DNA from: Sulfurimonas sp.
Lineage (GTDB): Bacteria > Campylobacterota > Campylobacteria > Campylobacterales > Sulfurimonadaceae
Length of the DNA: 64,000 nucleotides
NCBI RefSeq assembly: GCF_041583195.1
Contig: NZ_JBFHGL010000008.1
Coordinates: 1-64,000, forward strand
Reading direction: 5' to 3'
Positions within the stretch are counted from its first letter, which is position 1, and each line of letters starts with the position of its first letter. The position numbers were made by a program, and so were the translations under genes. Under the pieces are notes generated by a model. That model was not told where the DNA came from. It worked only from the letters and a program-made list of their open reading frames with translations, and made no database searches. Below are positions 1 to 8,847 of this stretch, in pieces.

Positions 1-1
1 A

Positions 2-106
2 AAAGTATCACAAGAAACACTACCTAAAAATACAAAAAAAGTAGAGCCTGAAATAGAAGAAGAAAAAAAAGAATCTGTCGATAAAAAAGATTTTAAGACA
101 TTCTAA
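2..106 (+). CDS. C-terminal tail of a probable methyl-accepting chemotaxis protein (partial)
   Basis: The window opens inside a reading frame that gives 34 residues and then TAA at 104-106. The visible part is a flexible, highly charged segment rich in Lys and Glu, ending in Asp-Phe-Lys-Thr-Phe. That ending fits the x-aromatic-x-x-aromatic pentapeptide (NWETF in E. coli receptors) that tethers CheR and CheB to the C-terminus of some receptors, and cheR and cheB follow directly. This is inference from the tail and the context: the receptor signalling hairpin lies outside the window, so another chemotaxis protein with a charged tail remains possible. Confidence 0.5.
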   Translation, partial: KVSQETLPKNTKKVEPEIEEEKKESVDKKDFKTF

Positions 107-118
107 AATGAGAAACTT

Positions 119-268
119 ATGAATGAAACTACACAAAAAAACAGTGAAGGAACTCAAGTGAATCACTCAATTGTTAAACAAGCTAAGAGACAAGGTGCAG
201 ATCACGTCATACATAAACTTGACGTAGAAGATCTCCAAAGACAGATTAAAAAGTTTGCAAGAATATAA
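119..268 (+). CDS. Small hypothetical protein, 49 aa, in chemotaxis operon
   Basis: An ATG at 119 opens a 49-codon frame ending TAA at 266-268, filling the gap between the receptor-like tail and cheR (14 bases to the next start). The product is hydrophilic and charged, with a probable amphipathic helix in its last 20 residues (Leu-Asp-Val-Glu-Asp-Leu-Gln-Arg-Gln-Ile-Lys-Lys-Phe) and no signal peptide or membrane segment. I do not recognise it. Its tight placement on the same strand supports it being translated, but a leader or spacer without coding function is possible. Confidence 0.5.
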   Translation: MNETTQKNSEGTQVNHSIVKQAKRQGADHVIHKLDVEDLQRQIKKFARI

Positions 269-282
269 CAGTAGACAAAAAA

Positions 283-1077
283 ATGATAAGCAACGAAGCA
301 TTTGAAAAGATCTCAAGTTTAGTAAAAACACATTCGGGAATAAACTTAAGCCCTACAAAAAAACAATTAGTTGTTGGAAGGCTCTCTAAAAGATTACGAA
401 TTTTAAATTTACCTGACTATGAGACATACCATAATGAGTGTTTAAACTCTCCAACCGAGCTTCAATGTATGATAAATACAATAACGACTAATGAGACCAG
501 CTTTTTTAGAGAGGCTCACCATTTTGATTTCATGCGAAAAAGTATCATTCCAAAAATAACGAAAAGTTTTCGTGTATGGAGTGCGGCGGCAAGTATTGGT
601 GCGGAAGCGTATAGTATAGCTATGGATCTGGATGATGTTTTAACACCTCTATTGTGTGATTGGGAAGTTGTAGCTACTGATATCAACACAGAAGTGTTAG
701 AACAAGCAAAAACAGGACTTTATCCTATACGTTTTACAGATCAGCTTAATGAAAAATATTTAAAAAAATACTGCTTAAAAGGTATAGGTTCACAAGATGG
801 ACAATTTTTGATAGACGATTATTTAAGGGAAAAGGTTAAATTTAAACATGCTAATTTAATGTCTCCAATGACACCGGAACACGGTCAATTTGATCTGATT
901 TTTTTACGTAATATGCTCATATATTTTAGTACTGAAGAAAAAATAAAGATTGTTCAAAATGTATTAAAGCATTTAAAACCTAACGGATATATTTTTATTG
1001 GTCATGCAGAATCTATTGAGCAATCTATTTTTAATGTCAAGCAGATAAAACCTACTATATATAAAAAAGGTTTATAA
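283..1077 (+). CDS. cheR: CheR, chemotaxis receptor methyltransferase
   Basis: Transfers methyl groups from S-adenosylmethionine to receptor glutamates during adaptation. The 264-aa product has the N-terminal helical CheR domain (about 1-70), the SAM-binding stretch WSAAASIGAEAYSIAM at 99-114 (the usual GEE is GAE here), an acidic VVATDIN strand and the conserved RNMLIYF motif at 209-215. The KGIGSQDGQF segment (about 166-175) aligns without a gap to the E. coli beta-subdomain that binds the receptor pentapeptide, which suits the pentapeptide-like tail encoded just upstream. Its TAA abuts the cheB ATG, so the two are co-translated. Confidence 0.95.
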   Translation: MISNEAFEKISSLVKTHSGINLSPTKKQLVVGRLSKRLRILNLPDYETYHNECLNSPTELQCMINTITTNETSFFREAHHFDFMRKSIIPKITKSFRVWSAAASIGAEAYSIAMDLDDVLTPLLCDWEVVATDINTEVLEQAKTGLYPIRFTDQLNEKYLKKYCLKGIGSQDGQFLIDDYLREKVKFKHANLMSPMTPEHGQFDLIFLRNMLIYFSTEEKIKIVQNVLKHLKPNGYIFIGHAESIEQSIFNVKQIKPTIYKKGL

Positions 1078-2154
1078 ATGGGAAAAGATATAAATGTATT
1101 TGTAGTAGATGATTCTGCAATAGTACGCACTACAATCAAAGCACTTCTTGAATCTGAAAACGATATTAATATTTTAGGCACTGCTTCTGATCCTATCATA
1201 GCCCAAGAAAAGTTCAAGCGTAATGGAAAACCAGATGTTATTATCTTGGATATTGAGATGCCGAGAATGGACGGTCTAACATTTTTGAAAAAAATTATGG
1301 CAGAAGATCCAATACCTGTAATTATATGTTCTTCCGTAGCCCAAGAAGGTAGTTCCAATGCTATTGAAGCACTGTTTTTAGGTGCTGTTGAAGTTATTGC
1401 TAAACCAGATGTGGGAGTAAAAGGATTTTTAGAAGAATCTCGTGCTTGGCTTATTCACGCAATACATGCAGCATTCAAAACAAAACCTGTACTCAAATCA
1501 AGACCCATTCTTCAACATAATAAAAAAACTAATAATACAAAACTTGACACAGATGTCATTCTAAAACTTAAAAATAAGCAGCCTAAAAACAATACACATT
1601 CCATAATAGCTATAGGAGCTTCAACCGGAGGAGTTCAAACTTTAGAAAAAATCTTATCATCTATACCGGAAAAAGCACCTCCTATACTAATAACACAGCA
1701 TATGCCGCCAGGATTTACAAAATCACTGGCATATCGTTTAGACAAAATGAGTGCACTTAGTATAAAAGAAGCTGTAGATGGGGATAAGCTACTTCACGGA
1801 CGTGCTTTAATAGCTCCCGGTGATAAACATATGATACTAAAACGCTCTGGAAACTCTTATATAGTAGAAATTAAAGATGGTCCTAGAGTAAGCAGACATA
1901 AACCTAGTGTGGACGTTCTTTTTCGCTCTTGTGCGAACGAAGCAGGCGCGAATGCAATAGGATTTATACTTACAGGTATGGGAGATGATGGAGCAAAAGG
2001 GCTTAAAGAGATGCGTGACTGCGGTGCAAGGACATATTCTCAAAATGAAAATAGTTGTATAGTTTACGGTATGCCGAAAATAGCGATGGAAATAGGAGCT
2101 TCAATGGATGCTCTTTCTATAAATCAAATTGTAGATATTATTAAAAAAGGATAA
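1078..2154 (+). CDS. cheB: CheB, receptor methylesterase/glutamine deamidase
   Basis: Removes methyl groups from receptors and deamidates glutamines; activated by phosphorylation from CheA. The 358-aa product has an intact receiver (acidic pair Asp11/Asp12, phosphoacceptor Asp58 in ILDIEMPRMDG, Lys109), a variable Lys/Asn-rich linker (about 135-172) and the esterase domain with catalytic Ser182 (GASTGG), His208 (TQHMPPGFT) and an Asp in LTGMGDDGA (303/304). Length is normal for the family. It starts directly after the cheR stop and ends two bases before the next gene. Confidence 0.96.
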   Translation: MGKDINVFVVDDSAIVRTTIKALLESENDINILGTASDPIIAQEKFKRNGKPDVIILDIEMPRMDGLTFLKKIMAEDPIPVIICSSVAQEGSSNAIEALFLGAVEVIAKPDVGVKGFLEESRAWLIHAIHAAFKTKPVLKSRPILQHNKKTNNTKLDTDVILKLKNKQPKNNTHSIIAIGASTGGVQTLEKILSSIPEKAPPILITQHMPPGFTKSLAYRLDKMSALSIKEAVDGDKLLHGRALIAPGDKHMILKRSGNSYIVEIKDGPRVSRHKPSVDVLFRSCANEAGANAIGFILTGMGDDGAKGLKEMRDCGARTYSQNENSCIVYGMPKIAMEIGASMDALSINQIVDIIKKG

Positions 2155-2156
2155 TT

Positions 2157-3209
2157 ATGTATAAAAAGATCATTAAAGAATCCGTTTCTGAGCTTAACCT
2201 ATTAGTAATAGATACTAGTGAGAATTCTAAGATATTTTTAACCGAATCTATCTCTAATTTTTTTAATTCAATTACTTATATCTCAAGTATGGACAAAACA
2301 ATAGAGACATATAAGAATGATAAATACGATATTGTTTGGTTTAATATTGATGACTTAAAAAAATACGGACTTGATGTTGTAAACGAAATACGAAAAGATA
2401 ATGAGATGCAACCTCTCATAATATTTACTCCATATACTCTAGAACACAACAACTTACTTGTAGACTTAATAAATTTAAATATTCAAGGCTTTATTAATGC
2501 TTCGATAACATCAAAGAATGAGTTATGTAAAATAATGTCATCGGTATGGACTAAAATATATAATCGCCAACTTTTTATGAATTATGTTGAGGAACTGGAA
2601 AACTTCCAACATGACATCTCTTCAATCCAGTCCTCACTTGTCGAAAATATAAATAATGACATCTCACAAGATGAGGAAGAAGACTTTTTTTTCTTTCCAG
2701 ATACAACTGAAATAACTACGGAGTCACATAAAGAAGACGACTCTATATATAAAGACTATTTTAACTTTTTACAAATAGACGATAAAGAAGAATTAGTAGA
2801 CTTAATGAATGATATGGATGCAGTAATGTTAGATGCATTTAACGGTTCTGATGAGAGTCTCTCTTCAATCAACAAACTCGGTACTATATTTATGCGCTTT
2901 GGTAATATACTTATGCGATACCAATTTTTCAGTGATATTGGTACAGCTATAATAGAACTCGGCAATTTAGTTGAAAGTAAAATTCATGATATTCAAGCAA
3001 AAGCCGACACACTTGATATGCTAATAGGCGGATTTTGTTCAGGACTTCATACATTTGTAGATGAAGTTTGGGAAGCGGAATCGAATAATCCAAAATTTTT
3101 TAACGACTCTATCATAAATGACTCAAGTTTAATTATGGAAATGATAGCACCTAGTGTAACTACAGAGAATCAAAATGATAATAATAGTGATGATTTGATG
3201 TTTTTTTAA
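2157..3209 (+). CDS. Degenerate receiver-domain protein of the chemotaxis operon, C-terminal half unrecognised
   Basis: A 350-aa protein. Residues about 13-130 have the strand and helix pattern of a response-regulator receiver (LLVIDTSENSKIF ... YDIVWFNIDDL ... IIFTPYT ... GFINASI). The phosphoacceptor position is Asn63 and the usual Lys near the end is lost, so ordinary phosphorylation is unlikely. A hydrophilic linker (about 150-200) carries Asp-Glu-Glu-Glu-Asp followed by four Phe and Pro (172-181). The C-terminal half (about 200-330) looks all-helical and I do not recognise it. The protein ends DDLMFF. It lies two bases after cheB and upstream of the CheZ-like gene, so a role in CheY signalling, adaptation or receptor-array organisation is plausible but inferred. 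Confidence 0.8.
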   Translation: MYKKIIKESVSELNLLVIDTSENSKIFLTESISNFFNSITYISSMDKTIETYKNDKYDIVWFNIDDLKKYGLDVVNEIRKDNEMQPLIIFTPYTLEHNNLLVDLINLNIQGFINASITSKNELCKIMSSVWTKIYNRQLFMNYVEELENFQHDISSIQSSLVENINNDISQDEEEDFFFFPDTTEITTESHKEDDSIYKDYFNFLQIDDKEELVDLMNDMDAVMLDAFNGSDESLSSINKLGTIFMRFGNILMRYQFFSDIGTAIIELGNLVESKIHDIQAKADTLDMLIGGFCSGLHTFVDEVWEAESNNPKFFNDSIINDSSLIMEMIAPSVTTENQNDNNSDDLMFF

Positions 3210-3248
3210 ATAAGTACTACAAAAATATAAACAATTAAAGGGATTAAC

Positions 3249-3659
3249 ATGGAATTTAGTAAAACAGAAAATATTTTATCATCTATAGTTGATATACTAA
3301 AACATATAGATGATGTTCAAAACGATGTAGTGGAACTATCTGAACGCTCCGTTTTAGGCTTCAATAACTTCCTTGAGGAGAATTCTATACAACCAAATGA
3401 AAAAATACTAGAAGTATTTCAGTATAACGATATAATAACTCAACAGTTAAGTGCAGTAAGTGATGCCATTGCTATGATAGAAAAAAATATAGACATTTAT
3501 CTTCATGCAGTTAAACACGACCAAAATGCACTAGGTGACAGTATAGATAAATTATCTGGAAAATTAATGCAGTCACTTAAAAAAGCAAAAGAGAAACAAC
3601 AAGCATTTAGTGGAAATGCTCTAAGAACAGAACATACTGAATCTATAGAGTTTTTTTGA
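3249..3659 (+). CDS. CheZ-like CheY-P phosphatase (putative)
   Basis: A 136-aa, all-helical protein at the end of the chemotaxis run, with AAAGGG upstream of the ATG. Residues 58-66 (QYNDIITQQ) match the CheZ active-site pattern aromatic-x-Asp-hydrophobic-x-x-Gln: E. coli CheZ uses Asp143 and Gln147, here Asp61 and Gln65 with the same +4 spacing. The protein ends ESIEFF after a flexible stretch, reminiscent of the CheZ C-terminal CheY-binding peptide. It is shorter than E. coli CheZ (214 aa). Campylobacterota are known to carry remote CheZ homologues, so this call is reasonable but rests on a short motif. A structural adaptor without phosphatase activity is the alternative. Confidence 0.6.
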   Translation: MEFSKTENILSSIVDILKHIDDVQNDVVELSERSVLGFNNFLEENSIQPNEKILEVFQYNDIITQQLSAVSDAIAMIEKNIDIYLHAVKHDQNALGDSIDKLSGKLMQSLKKAKEKQQAFSGNALRTEHTESIEFF

Positions 3660-3672
3660 AGATATTAATTTT

Positions 3673-3705
3673 CTATACAAAAGCCTAAAACAGACTATTG
3701 TATAG
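3673..3705. terminator. Inverted repeat between convergent genes, possible weak terminator
   Basis: Perfect 8-base arms CTATACAA (3673-3680) and TTGTATAG (3698-3705) enclose a 17-base loop between the convergent cheZ-like gene and efp. No T-tract follows on either strand, so termination is only a guess from position. Confidence 0.35.
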
Positions 3706-3723
3706 TTACTAAATTATGAAAGA

Positions 3724-4290
3724 TTATTTTACTTTTTCTAAGTATTCACCATCAACAGTGTTAACTTTGATAGTATCACCTTCTAATACGTGATATGGTA
3801 CTTGAACAACAGCACCACTCTCTAAAGTAGCAGGTTTTTTACTTCCGCTTGAAGTATCGCCTTTAAAGTTTGGCGGAGTCTCAGTAATAACAAATTCCAT
3901 AACTTCAGGAGCAGCAACACTGATTGCATCACCTTTATAGAATATAATATCTACATTAACACCGTCTTTAAACCATTTAGATGCATCATCGCACTGATCA
4001 TATGAAAGACCTAGTTGATCGTAAGTCTCAGTATCCATAAACTGATACATATCACCATCATCATAAAGAAATTGCATAGTTTTGTACGTTATTTCAGGTA
4101 CTTCAAACTTATCACCTGCGTGAACAGTTTTTTCAACTACTTTGCCATTTAAAAAACTTTTCATTTTCATACGAACAAAAGCCGCACCTTTACCAGGTTT
4201 AACGTGTTGAAATTCAACCACTTTATATGGAACTTCACCAACAATTAAACGAACATTCTTTTTGATATCACCCATACCAATTGTTGCCAT
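3724..4290 (-). CDS. efp: Elongation factor P
   Basis: Binds between the P and E sites of the ribosome and relieves stalling at consecutive prolines. The 188-aa length is typical. The N-terminal KOW-like domain carries the loop PGKGAAF with Lys34 at the position that is beta-lysylated in EpmA-type systems (an Arg would indicate rhamnosylation); whether it is modified here cannot be told. Two OB-fold domains follow, with the conserved C-terminal GDTIKVNTVDGEYLEKV. The start is fixed by AAAAGG upstream of the ATG. Confidence 0.97.
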   Translation of the reverse strand: MATIGMGDIKKNVRLIVGEVPYKVVEFQHVKPGKGAAFVRMKMKSFLNGKVVEKTVHAGDKFEVPEITYKTMQFLYDDGDMYQFMDTETYDQLGLSYDQCDDASKWFKDGVNVDIIFYKGDAISVAAPEVMEFVITETPPNFKGDTSSGSKKPATLESGAVVQVPYHVLEGDTIKVNTVDGEYLEKVK

Positions 4291-4354
4291 TAAATATGCC
4301 TTTTAAAAAAAATTTTGTTATTTTACAAAAAAAGGACTTAAAAGATAGAAAAAG

Positions 4355-6784
4355 TTAATTTTCTCTATATACTCTTACTTGATTTCTACCTTTATCTTTT
4401 GCCTCATAAAGGGCTATGTCTGATTTTTTTATAAGATCTTCTACCAGTTCTTCATCTGTTAATGAAGATATACCGATGCTGACAGTTATACTTAAAAGAT
4501 GCTCTTCACAATCCATTTGCAAGTCTTCTACAGACTCACATATCCTTTTAGCAAACATTTTAGCACCCTCTAAAGATGTATTTTGTAATACTATACAAAA
4601 CTCCTCACCACCTACACGACCAAAAAGATCACTTTTTCTAAGAAGACTTGACACCTTGTCTGTGAACTTTATAAGTACACAATCCCCTGCTTGATGTCCG
4701 TAAGTATCATTAATATTTTTAAAATAGTCCAAATCCAAAGATAGCATTTGCAACTCACCGTTATTTCTTCTTGCTATCTCAAAATATTTTGTTGCAAACT
4801 TCATAAAATGTGCACGATTACTTATACCTGTTAAGAAGTCTTGATTAGCTAAAACTTTTAGCTTTTTATTTACTTCTATAAGTTCTTTTGTTTTCTCTTT
4901 AACGGTGGAATCTAGTTGCCTACTGTATTTATAATCATAAAATAATCTTGCTATTAATAATAAGGAAATAACACCAAATAGATATAAATATGTAGCATAC
5001 TCTTTTACAATATCTTCAAAATGTACATGAATATTTTCATATGGTTCAAGACGAAGGTCCTTTAAAACTGTGTGAACAGATGAATAGTCAAGTGGAACAG
5101 TCCACCCTTTGATATTGTTACTGTTTATATCATCTTCGGTAGCCTCATAAGACACTAGTTTAGCCAAAAGTTTATTGGATAAATAATCAGATGTATGTTT
5201 TAGTTTTGCTATCGGCCATTCCGGGTATAGTTTTGTACTAACTAAGTATGGAAAATCATCATACTCTACTGGAGATATTACTTTTATATCCGAAAGTTTA
5301 ATTTTTCCCTCATTTTGCATTCTCTCCAAAGTATCAGTTCTGACCGTTCCTACATCAATACTTCCCTCCAGTACTGCATTTACAACGGCATCATGTGTAC
5401 CTAAAAATTTTAATTCTAAATCATCCACATCTATGTCATTTTTAAGCATTTCCTCATAAGCCATGATCCATCCACCAAAACTTAATCTGCTTACAGCACC
5501 AAAAGTTTTATTTTGTATGTCTAAAATATTATTAATTTTTTTATTAGTGCTTTTAGTAAAAATAACCCCTCCAAATTGTTTGAGTTCATACCTGTTAAAC
5601 TTATCCGAATTTACTAAAGTAGCTATCCTAGATACTCCAAACTTAGCTTCCAAAATAACGTAATACATTGTATTTGTAATTACAAAATCTATTTTTTTAT
5701 CTCTTACACTATTTTGCATCTCACTGAAACTTAGCGGAACTATTTTAAAATTGTAATATTCCAGTTCATTATTTAAGTATTTAGCCAATGAACTCCATCT
5801 TCTAAGCGTCTCTTTGGCTCCGCGCTTTGCTAAAACTCCTATTTTAATATCTCTTTTAAATTCATACACAAACTTATCTACATCACAACCACCATTCATC
5901 ATCCCTCTAAGTTGAAAAACTTTGGCGATAGATTTTATTTTTTCCTTATTTACAGAAAAAAACGGTATCTCTTTTATCATTGAGAATTTTTTTAGTGAAT
6001 ACCCCTCATGAATTAAACTATCCAAACTTTTATTCTGTGTATTATATTTATCAAAAATTATTTTAGAGCTCTCTTCTATATTTTTATATGCCCATATCCA
6101 GCCTTTTACTGTCGCTTCCCTAAAAGCTTTTAGCCTTTGAGGATTTTCTTTCATCTCTTTCTCAGAAGTAAACAACAGATCTTCATAAAAATCAAATCCA
6201 TATTCAGCCGGATCAAAAATATTATATTTCACATTCTTTTTATCCAGTAAATAGGCTTCATTTGAAATATATGATGCCATTGAATCTGTTTTTTTATTGA
6301 TCAGGTCATTATAATTAAAAGAGTGTGATTGAATTGTATAATCATCTTTATCTATACCGTTAGATAACAGCATAGCTAAAATAGATGCAGATTTCTTAGC
6401 ATCGTTCGTAATCATTATTTTTTTATTTTTTAAATCTGTTATATCTTTAATTTTAGGATCTGTTGTTATAAGAACTAATGGAGATCTTTGAAATGCCGCA
6501 CCAAATACGACTATTGGTTTTGCAGAGTTTCTTTCTATAATAAGCGATGATCTACCGATACCGTAAGTGCTATTTCCAGATAAAACTTCACTTACTACAT
6601 CCATATTTTTTTTGTACTCTTTTATATCTACTTCTAAACCTGCATCTTTATAAAAACCCTTCTCTTTGGCAATATAATAACCTGCAAACTGAAACTGATT
6701 TTTCCATTGAAGTTGAAGAGATATTTTTGAAGTGGAGGCATAGAGTGAAATTGAAAATAAAATAAAAAACAAAAAGAATTTCAT
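4355..6784 (-). CDS. Diguanylate cyclase with two periplasmic substrate-binding modules (NMT1/THI5-like and PhnD-like)
   Basis: An 809-aa membrane sensor predicted to make c-di-GMP. It has a signal peptide (1-17), an NMT1/THI5-type binding module (about 20-290, with FQFAGYYIAKEKGFYKDAG), a second binding module of the phosphonate-binding type (about 310-570, with DIKIGVLAKRGAKETLRRW), one membrane segment (about 598-618), a short coiled linker, and a GGDEF domain. The active motif is GGEEF (725-729), and RKSD five residues before it is a feedback-inhibition I-site. Ligands are unknown; NMT1/THI5 modules bind pyrimidine precursors, sulfonates or similar. The gene is monocistronic between efp and the divergent tgt. 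Confidence 0.9.
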   Translation of the reverse strand: MKFFLFFILFSISLYASTSKISLQLQWKNQFQFAGYYIAKEKGFYKDAGLEVDIKEYKKNMDVVSEVLSGNSTYGIGRSSLIIERNSAKPIVVFGAAFQRSPLVLITTDPKIKDITDLKNKKIMITNDAKKSASILAMLLSNGIDKDDYTIQSHSFNYNDLINKKTDSMASYISNEAYLLDKKNVKYNIFDPAEYGFDFYEDLLFTSEKEMKENPQRLKAFREATVKGWIWAYKNIEESSKIIFDKYNTQNKSLDSLIHEGYSLKKFSMIKEIPFFSVNKEKIKSIAKVFQLRGMMNGGCDVDKFVYEFKRDIKIGVLAKRGAKETLRRWSSLAKYLNNELEYYNFKIVPLSFSEMQNSVRDKKIDFVITNTMYYVILEAKFGVSRIATLVNSDKFNRYELKQFGGVIFTKSTNKKINNILDIQNKTFGAVSRLSFGGWIMAYEEMLKNDIDVDDLELKFLGTHDAVVNAVLEGSIDVGTVRTDTLERMQNEGKIKLSDIKVISPVEYDDFPYLVSTKLYPEWPIAKLKHTSDYLSNKLLAKLVSYEATEDDINSNNIKGWTVPLDYSSVHTVLKDLRLEPYENIHVHFEDIVKEYATYLYLFGVISLLLIARLFYDYKYSRQLDSTVKEKTKELIEVNKKLKVLANQDFLTGISNRAHFMKFATKYFEIARRNNGELQMLSLDLDYFKNINDTYGHQAGDCVLIKFTDKVSSLLRKSDLFGRVGGEEFCIVLQNTSLEGAKMFAKRICESVEDLQMDCEEHLLSITVSIGISSLTDEELVEDLIKKSDIALYEAKDKGRNQVRVYREN

Positions 6785-6857
6785 CTCTCAATCCCCCTTA
6801 ATTTAGTTCTTGTTAAGAAATATTATACATAAGTTTTTTTTAAAACACAAATTCAAA

Positions 6858-6866
6858 TGCTATAAT
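6858..6866 (+). promoter_or_regulatory. Extended -10 promoter of tgt
   Basis: TGCTATAAT lies 34 bases before the tgt ATG, preceded by a T-rich run and no -35 box. This is the TGnTATAAT form expected for the vegetative sigma factor of Campylobacterota. Confidence 0.7.
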
Positions 6867-6897
6867 TGCACCAAAATAATAGCTTTTAGGATAATAA

Positions 6898-8022
<1,125 letters not shown>

Positions 8023-8847
8023 ATGAGTAAAGTATTTATAACTGATCTTGATCATACATTTTTAAGAAGTGATCTAAGTATAAGTGATTTTACTAAAGAG
8101 ACATGGAACTCTTTTGCTGACACTCATACGCTTGGAGTTGCGACTGCCCGTACATACAAAAAAGCAGAGCAGTTTTTAAAAGGTCTACATATAAATGCTC
8201 CTATGATACTTCTTGATGGTTCATTAATAGTTAGTGAAGATAAAAAAATAATTGATACTAAAATTATTGAGCAGGATATGGCTGATCAGATCATAGATAT
8301 TGGTGCACAACACTCTCTTTATCCTTTTGTACTAGCTTTAAAAGATATAAACCTTAACGAAGCTTTTTTATACCCTAAGCAGAGAAACGACTATCAACAC
8401 CGTCTGCTTGAAAGATACATAGGTGATGATAACTTAGAAGAAAAAGCAAACATCCGTGCAATGAAAGATAATTTCAAACTTGTTTATATGGGTGATGAAT
8501 CTGAACTAATCAACTTAAAAAATGAACTTTATAAAGTCTTTGGAGATGAGTTAAAATATATACTTGCCCCAGAAGCTTATATGGATTGTTATTTCTTAAC
8601 CCTGTTACATAAAGATGCAGACAAGGCTCACGGGCTTAAAAAAGTAAATGAATACCTAAACATAGATTTTAAATATTATACAGTTTTTGGAGATAATCTA
8701 AACGATATAGGTATGTTTGAATTAGCTGGTTCATCAGTTGCAGTTGCAAATGCTCATAAAGATGTTAAAAAAATGGCTACATTTGTATCTAAACATACAA
8801 ATGATGAAGATGCGGTAGCCAAATACTTAAGAGAGCTGATCTTGTAA
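8023..8847 (+). CDS. HAD-superfamily (Cof/sucrose-phosphatase-like) hydrolase
   Basis: A 274-aa cytosolic phosphatase-like protein. Motif I is ITDLDHTFLRS (nucleophile Asp7, acid Asp9), and motifs III/IV sit at the C-terminus in KAHGLKKVNEYL and FGDNLNDIGMFE. The middle third (about 85-190) is the type-II cap expected for the Cof-like branch, whose members dephosphorylate sugar phosphates or cofactors. The substrate cannot be read from sequence. It begins at the tgt stop and its 3' end overlaps the convergent GGDEF-EAL gene by 21 bases. Confidence 0.85.
   Translation: MSKVFITDLDHTFLRSDLSISDFTKETWNSFADTHTLGVATARTYKKAEQFLKGLHINAPMILLDGSLIVSEDKKIIDTKIIEQDMADQIIDIGAQHSLYPFVLALKDINLNEAFLYPKQRNDYQHRLLERYIGDDNLEEKANIRAMKDNFKLVYMGDESELINLKNELYKVFGDELKYILAPEAYMDCYFLTLLHKDADKAHGLKKVNEYLNIDFKYYTVFGDNLNDIGMFELAGSSVAVANAHKDVKKMATFVSKHTNDEDAVAKYLRELIL

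Noticed and set aside
1002-1358. Long antisense frames, for example opposite cheR/cheB
   Set aside because: They overlap well-supported genes over their whole length, lack ribosome sites and encode no recognisable motif.
8023-8847. HAD hydrolase as the missing MupP phosphatase of the salvage operon
   Set aside because: It is 4 kb away, paired with tgt on the other strand, and its large cap is of the Cof/sucrose-phosphatase type, unlike the small Gph-type cap of MupP.
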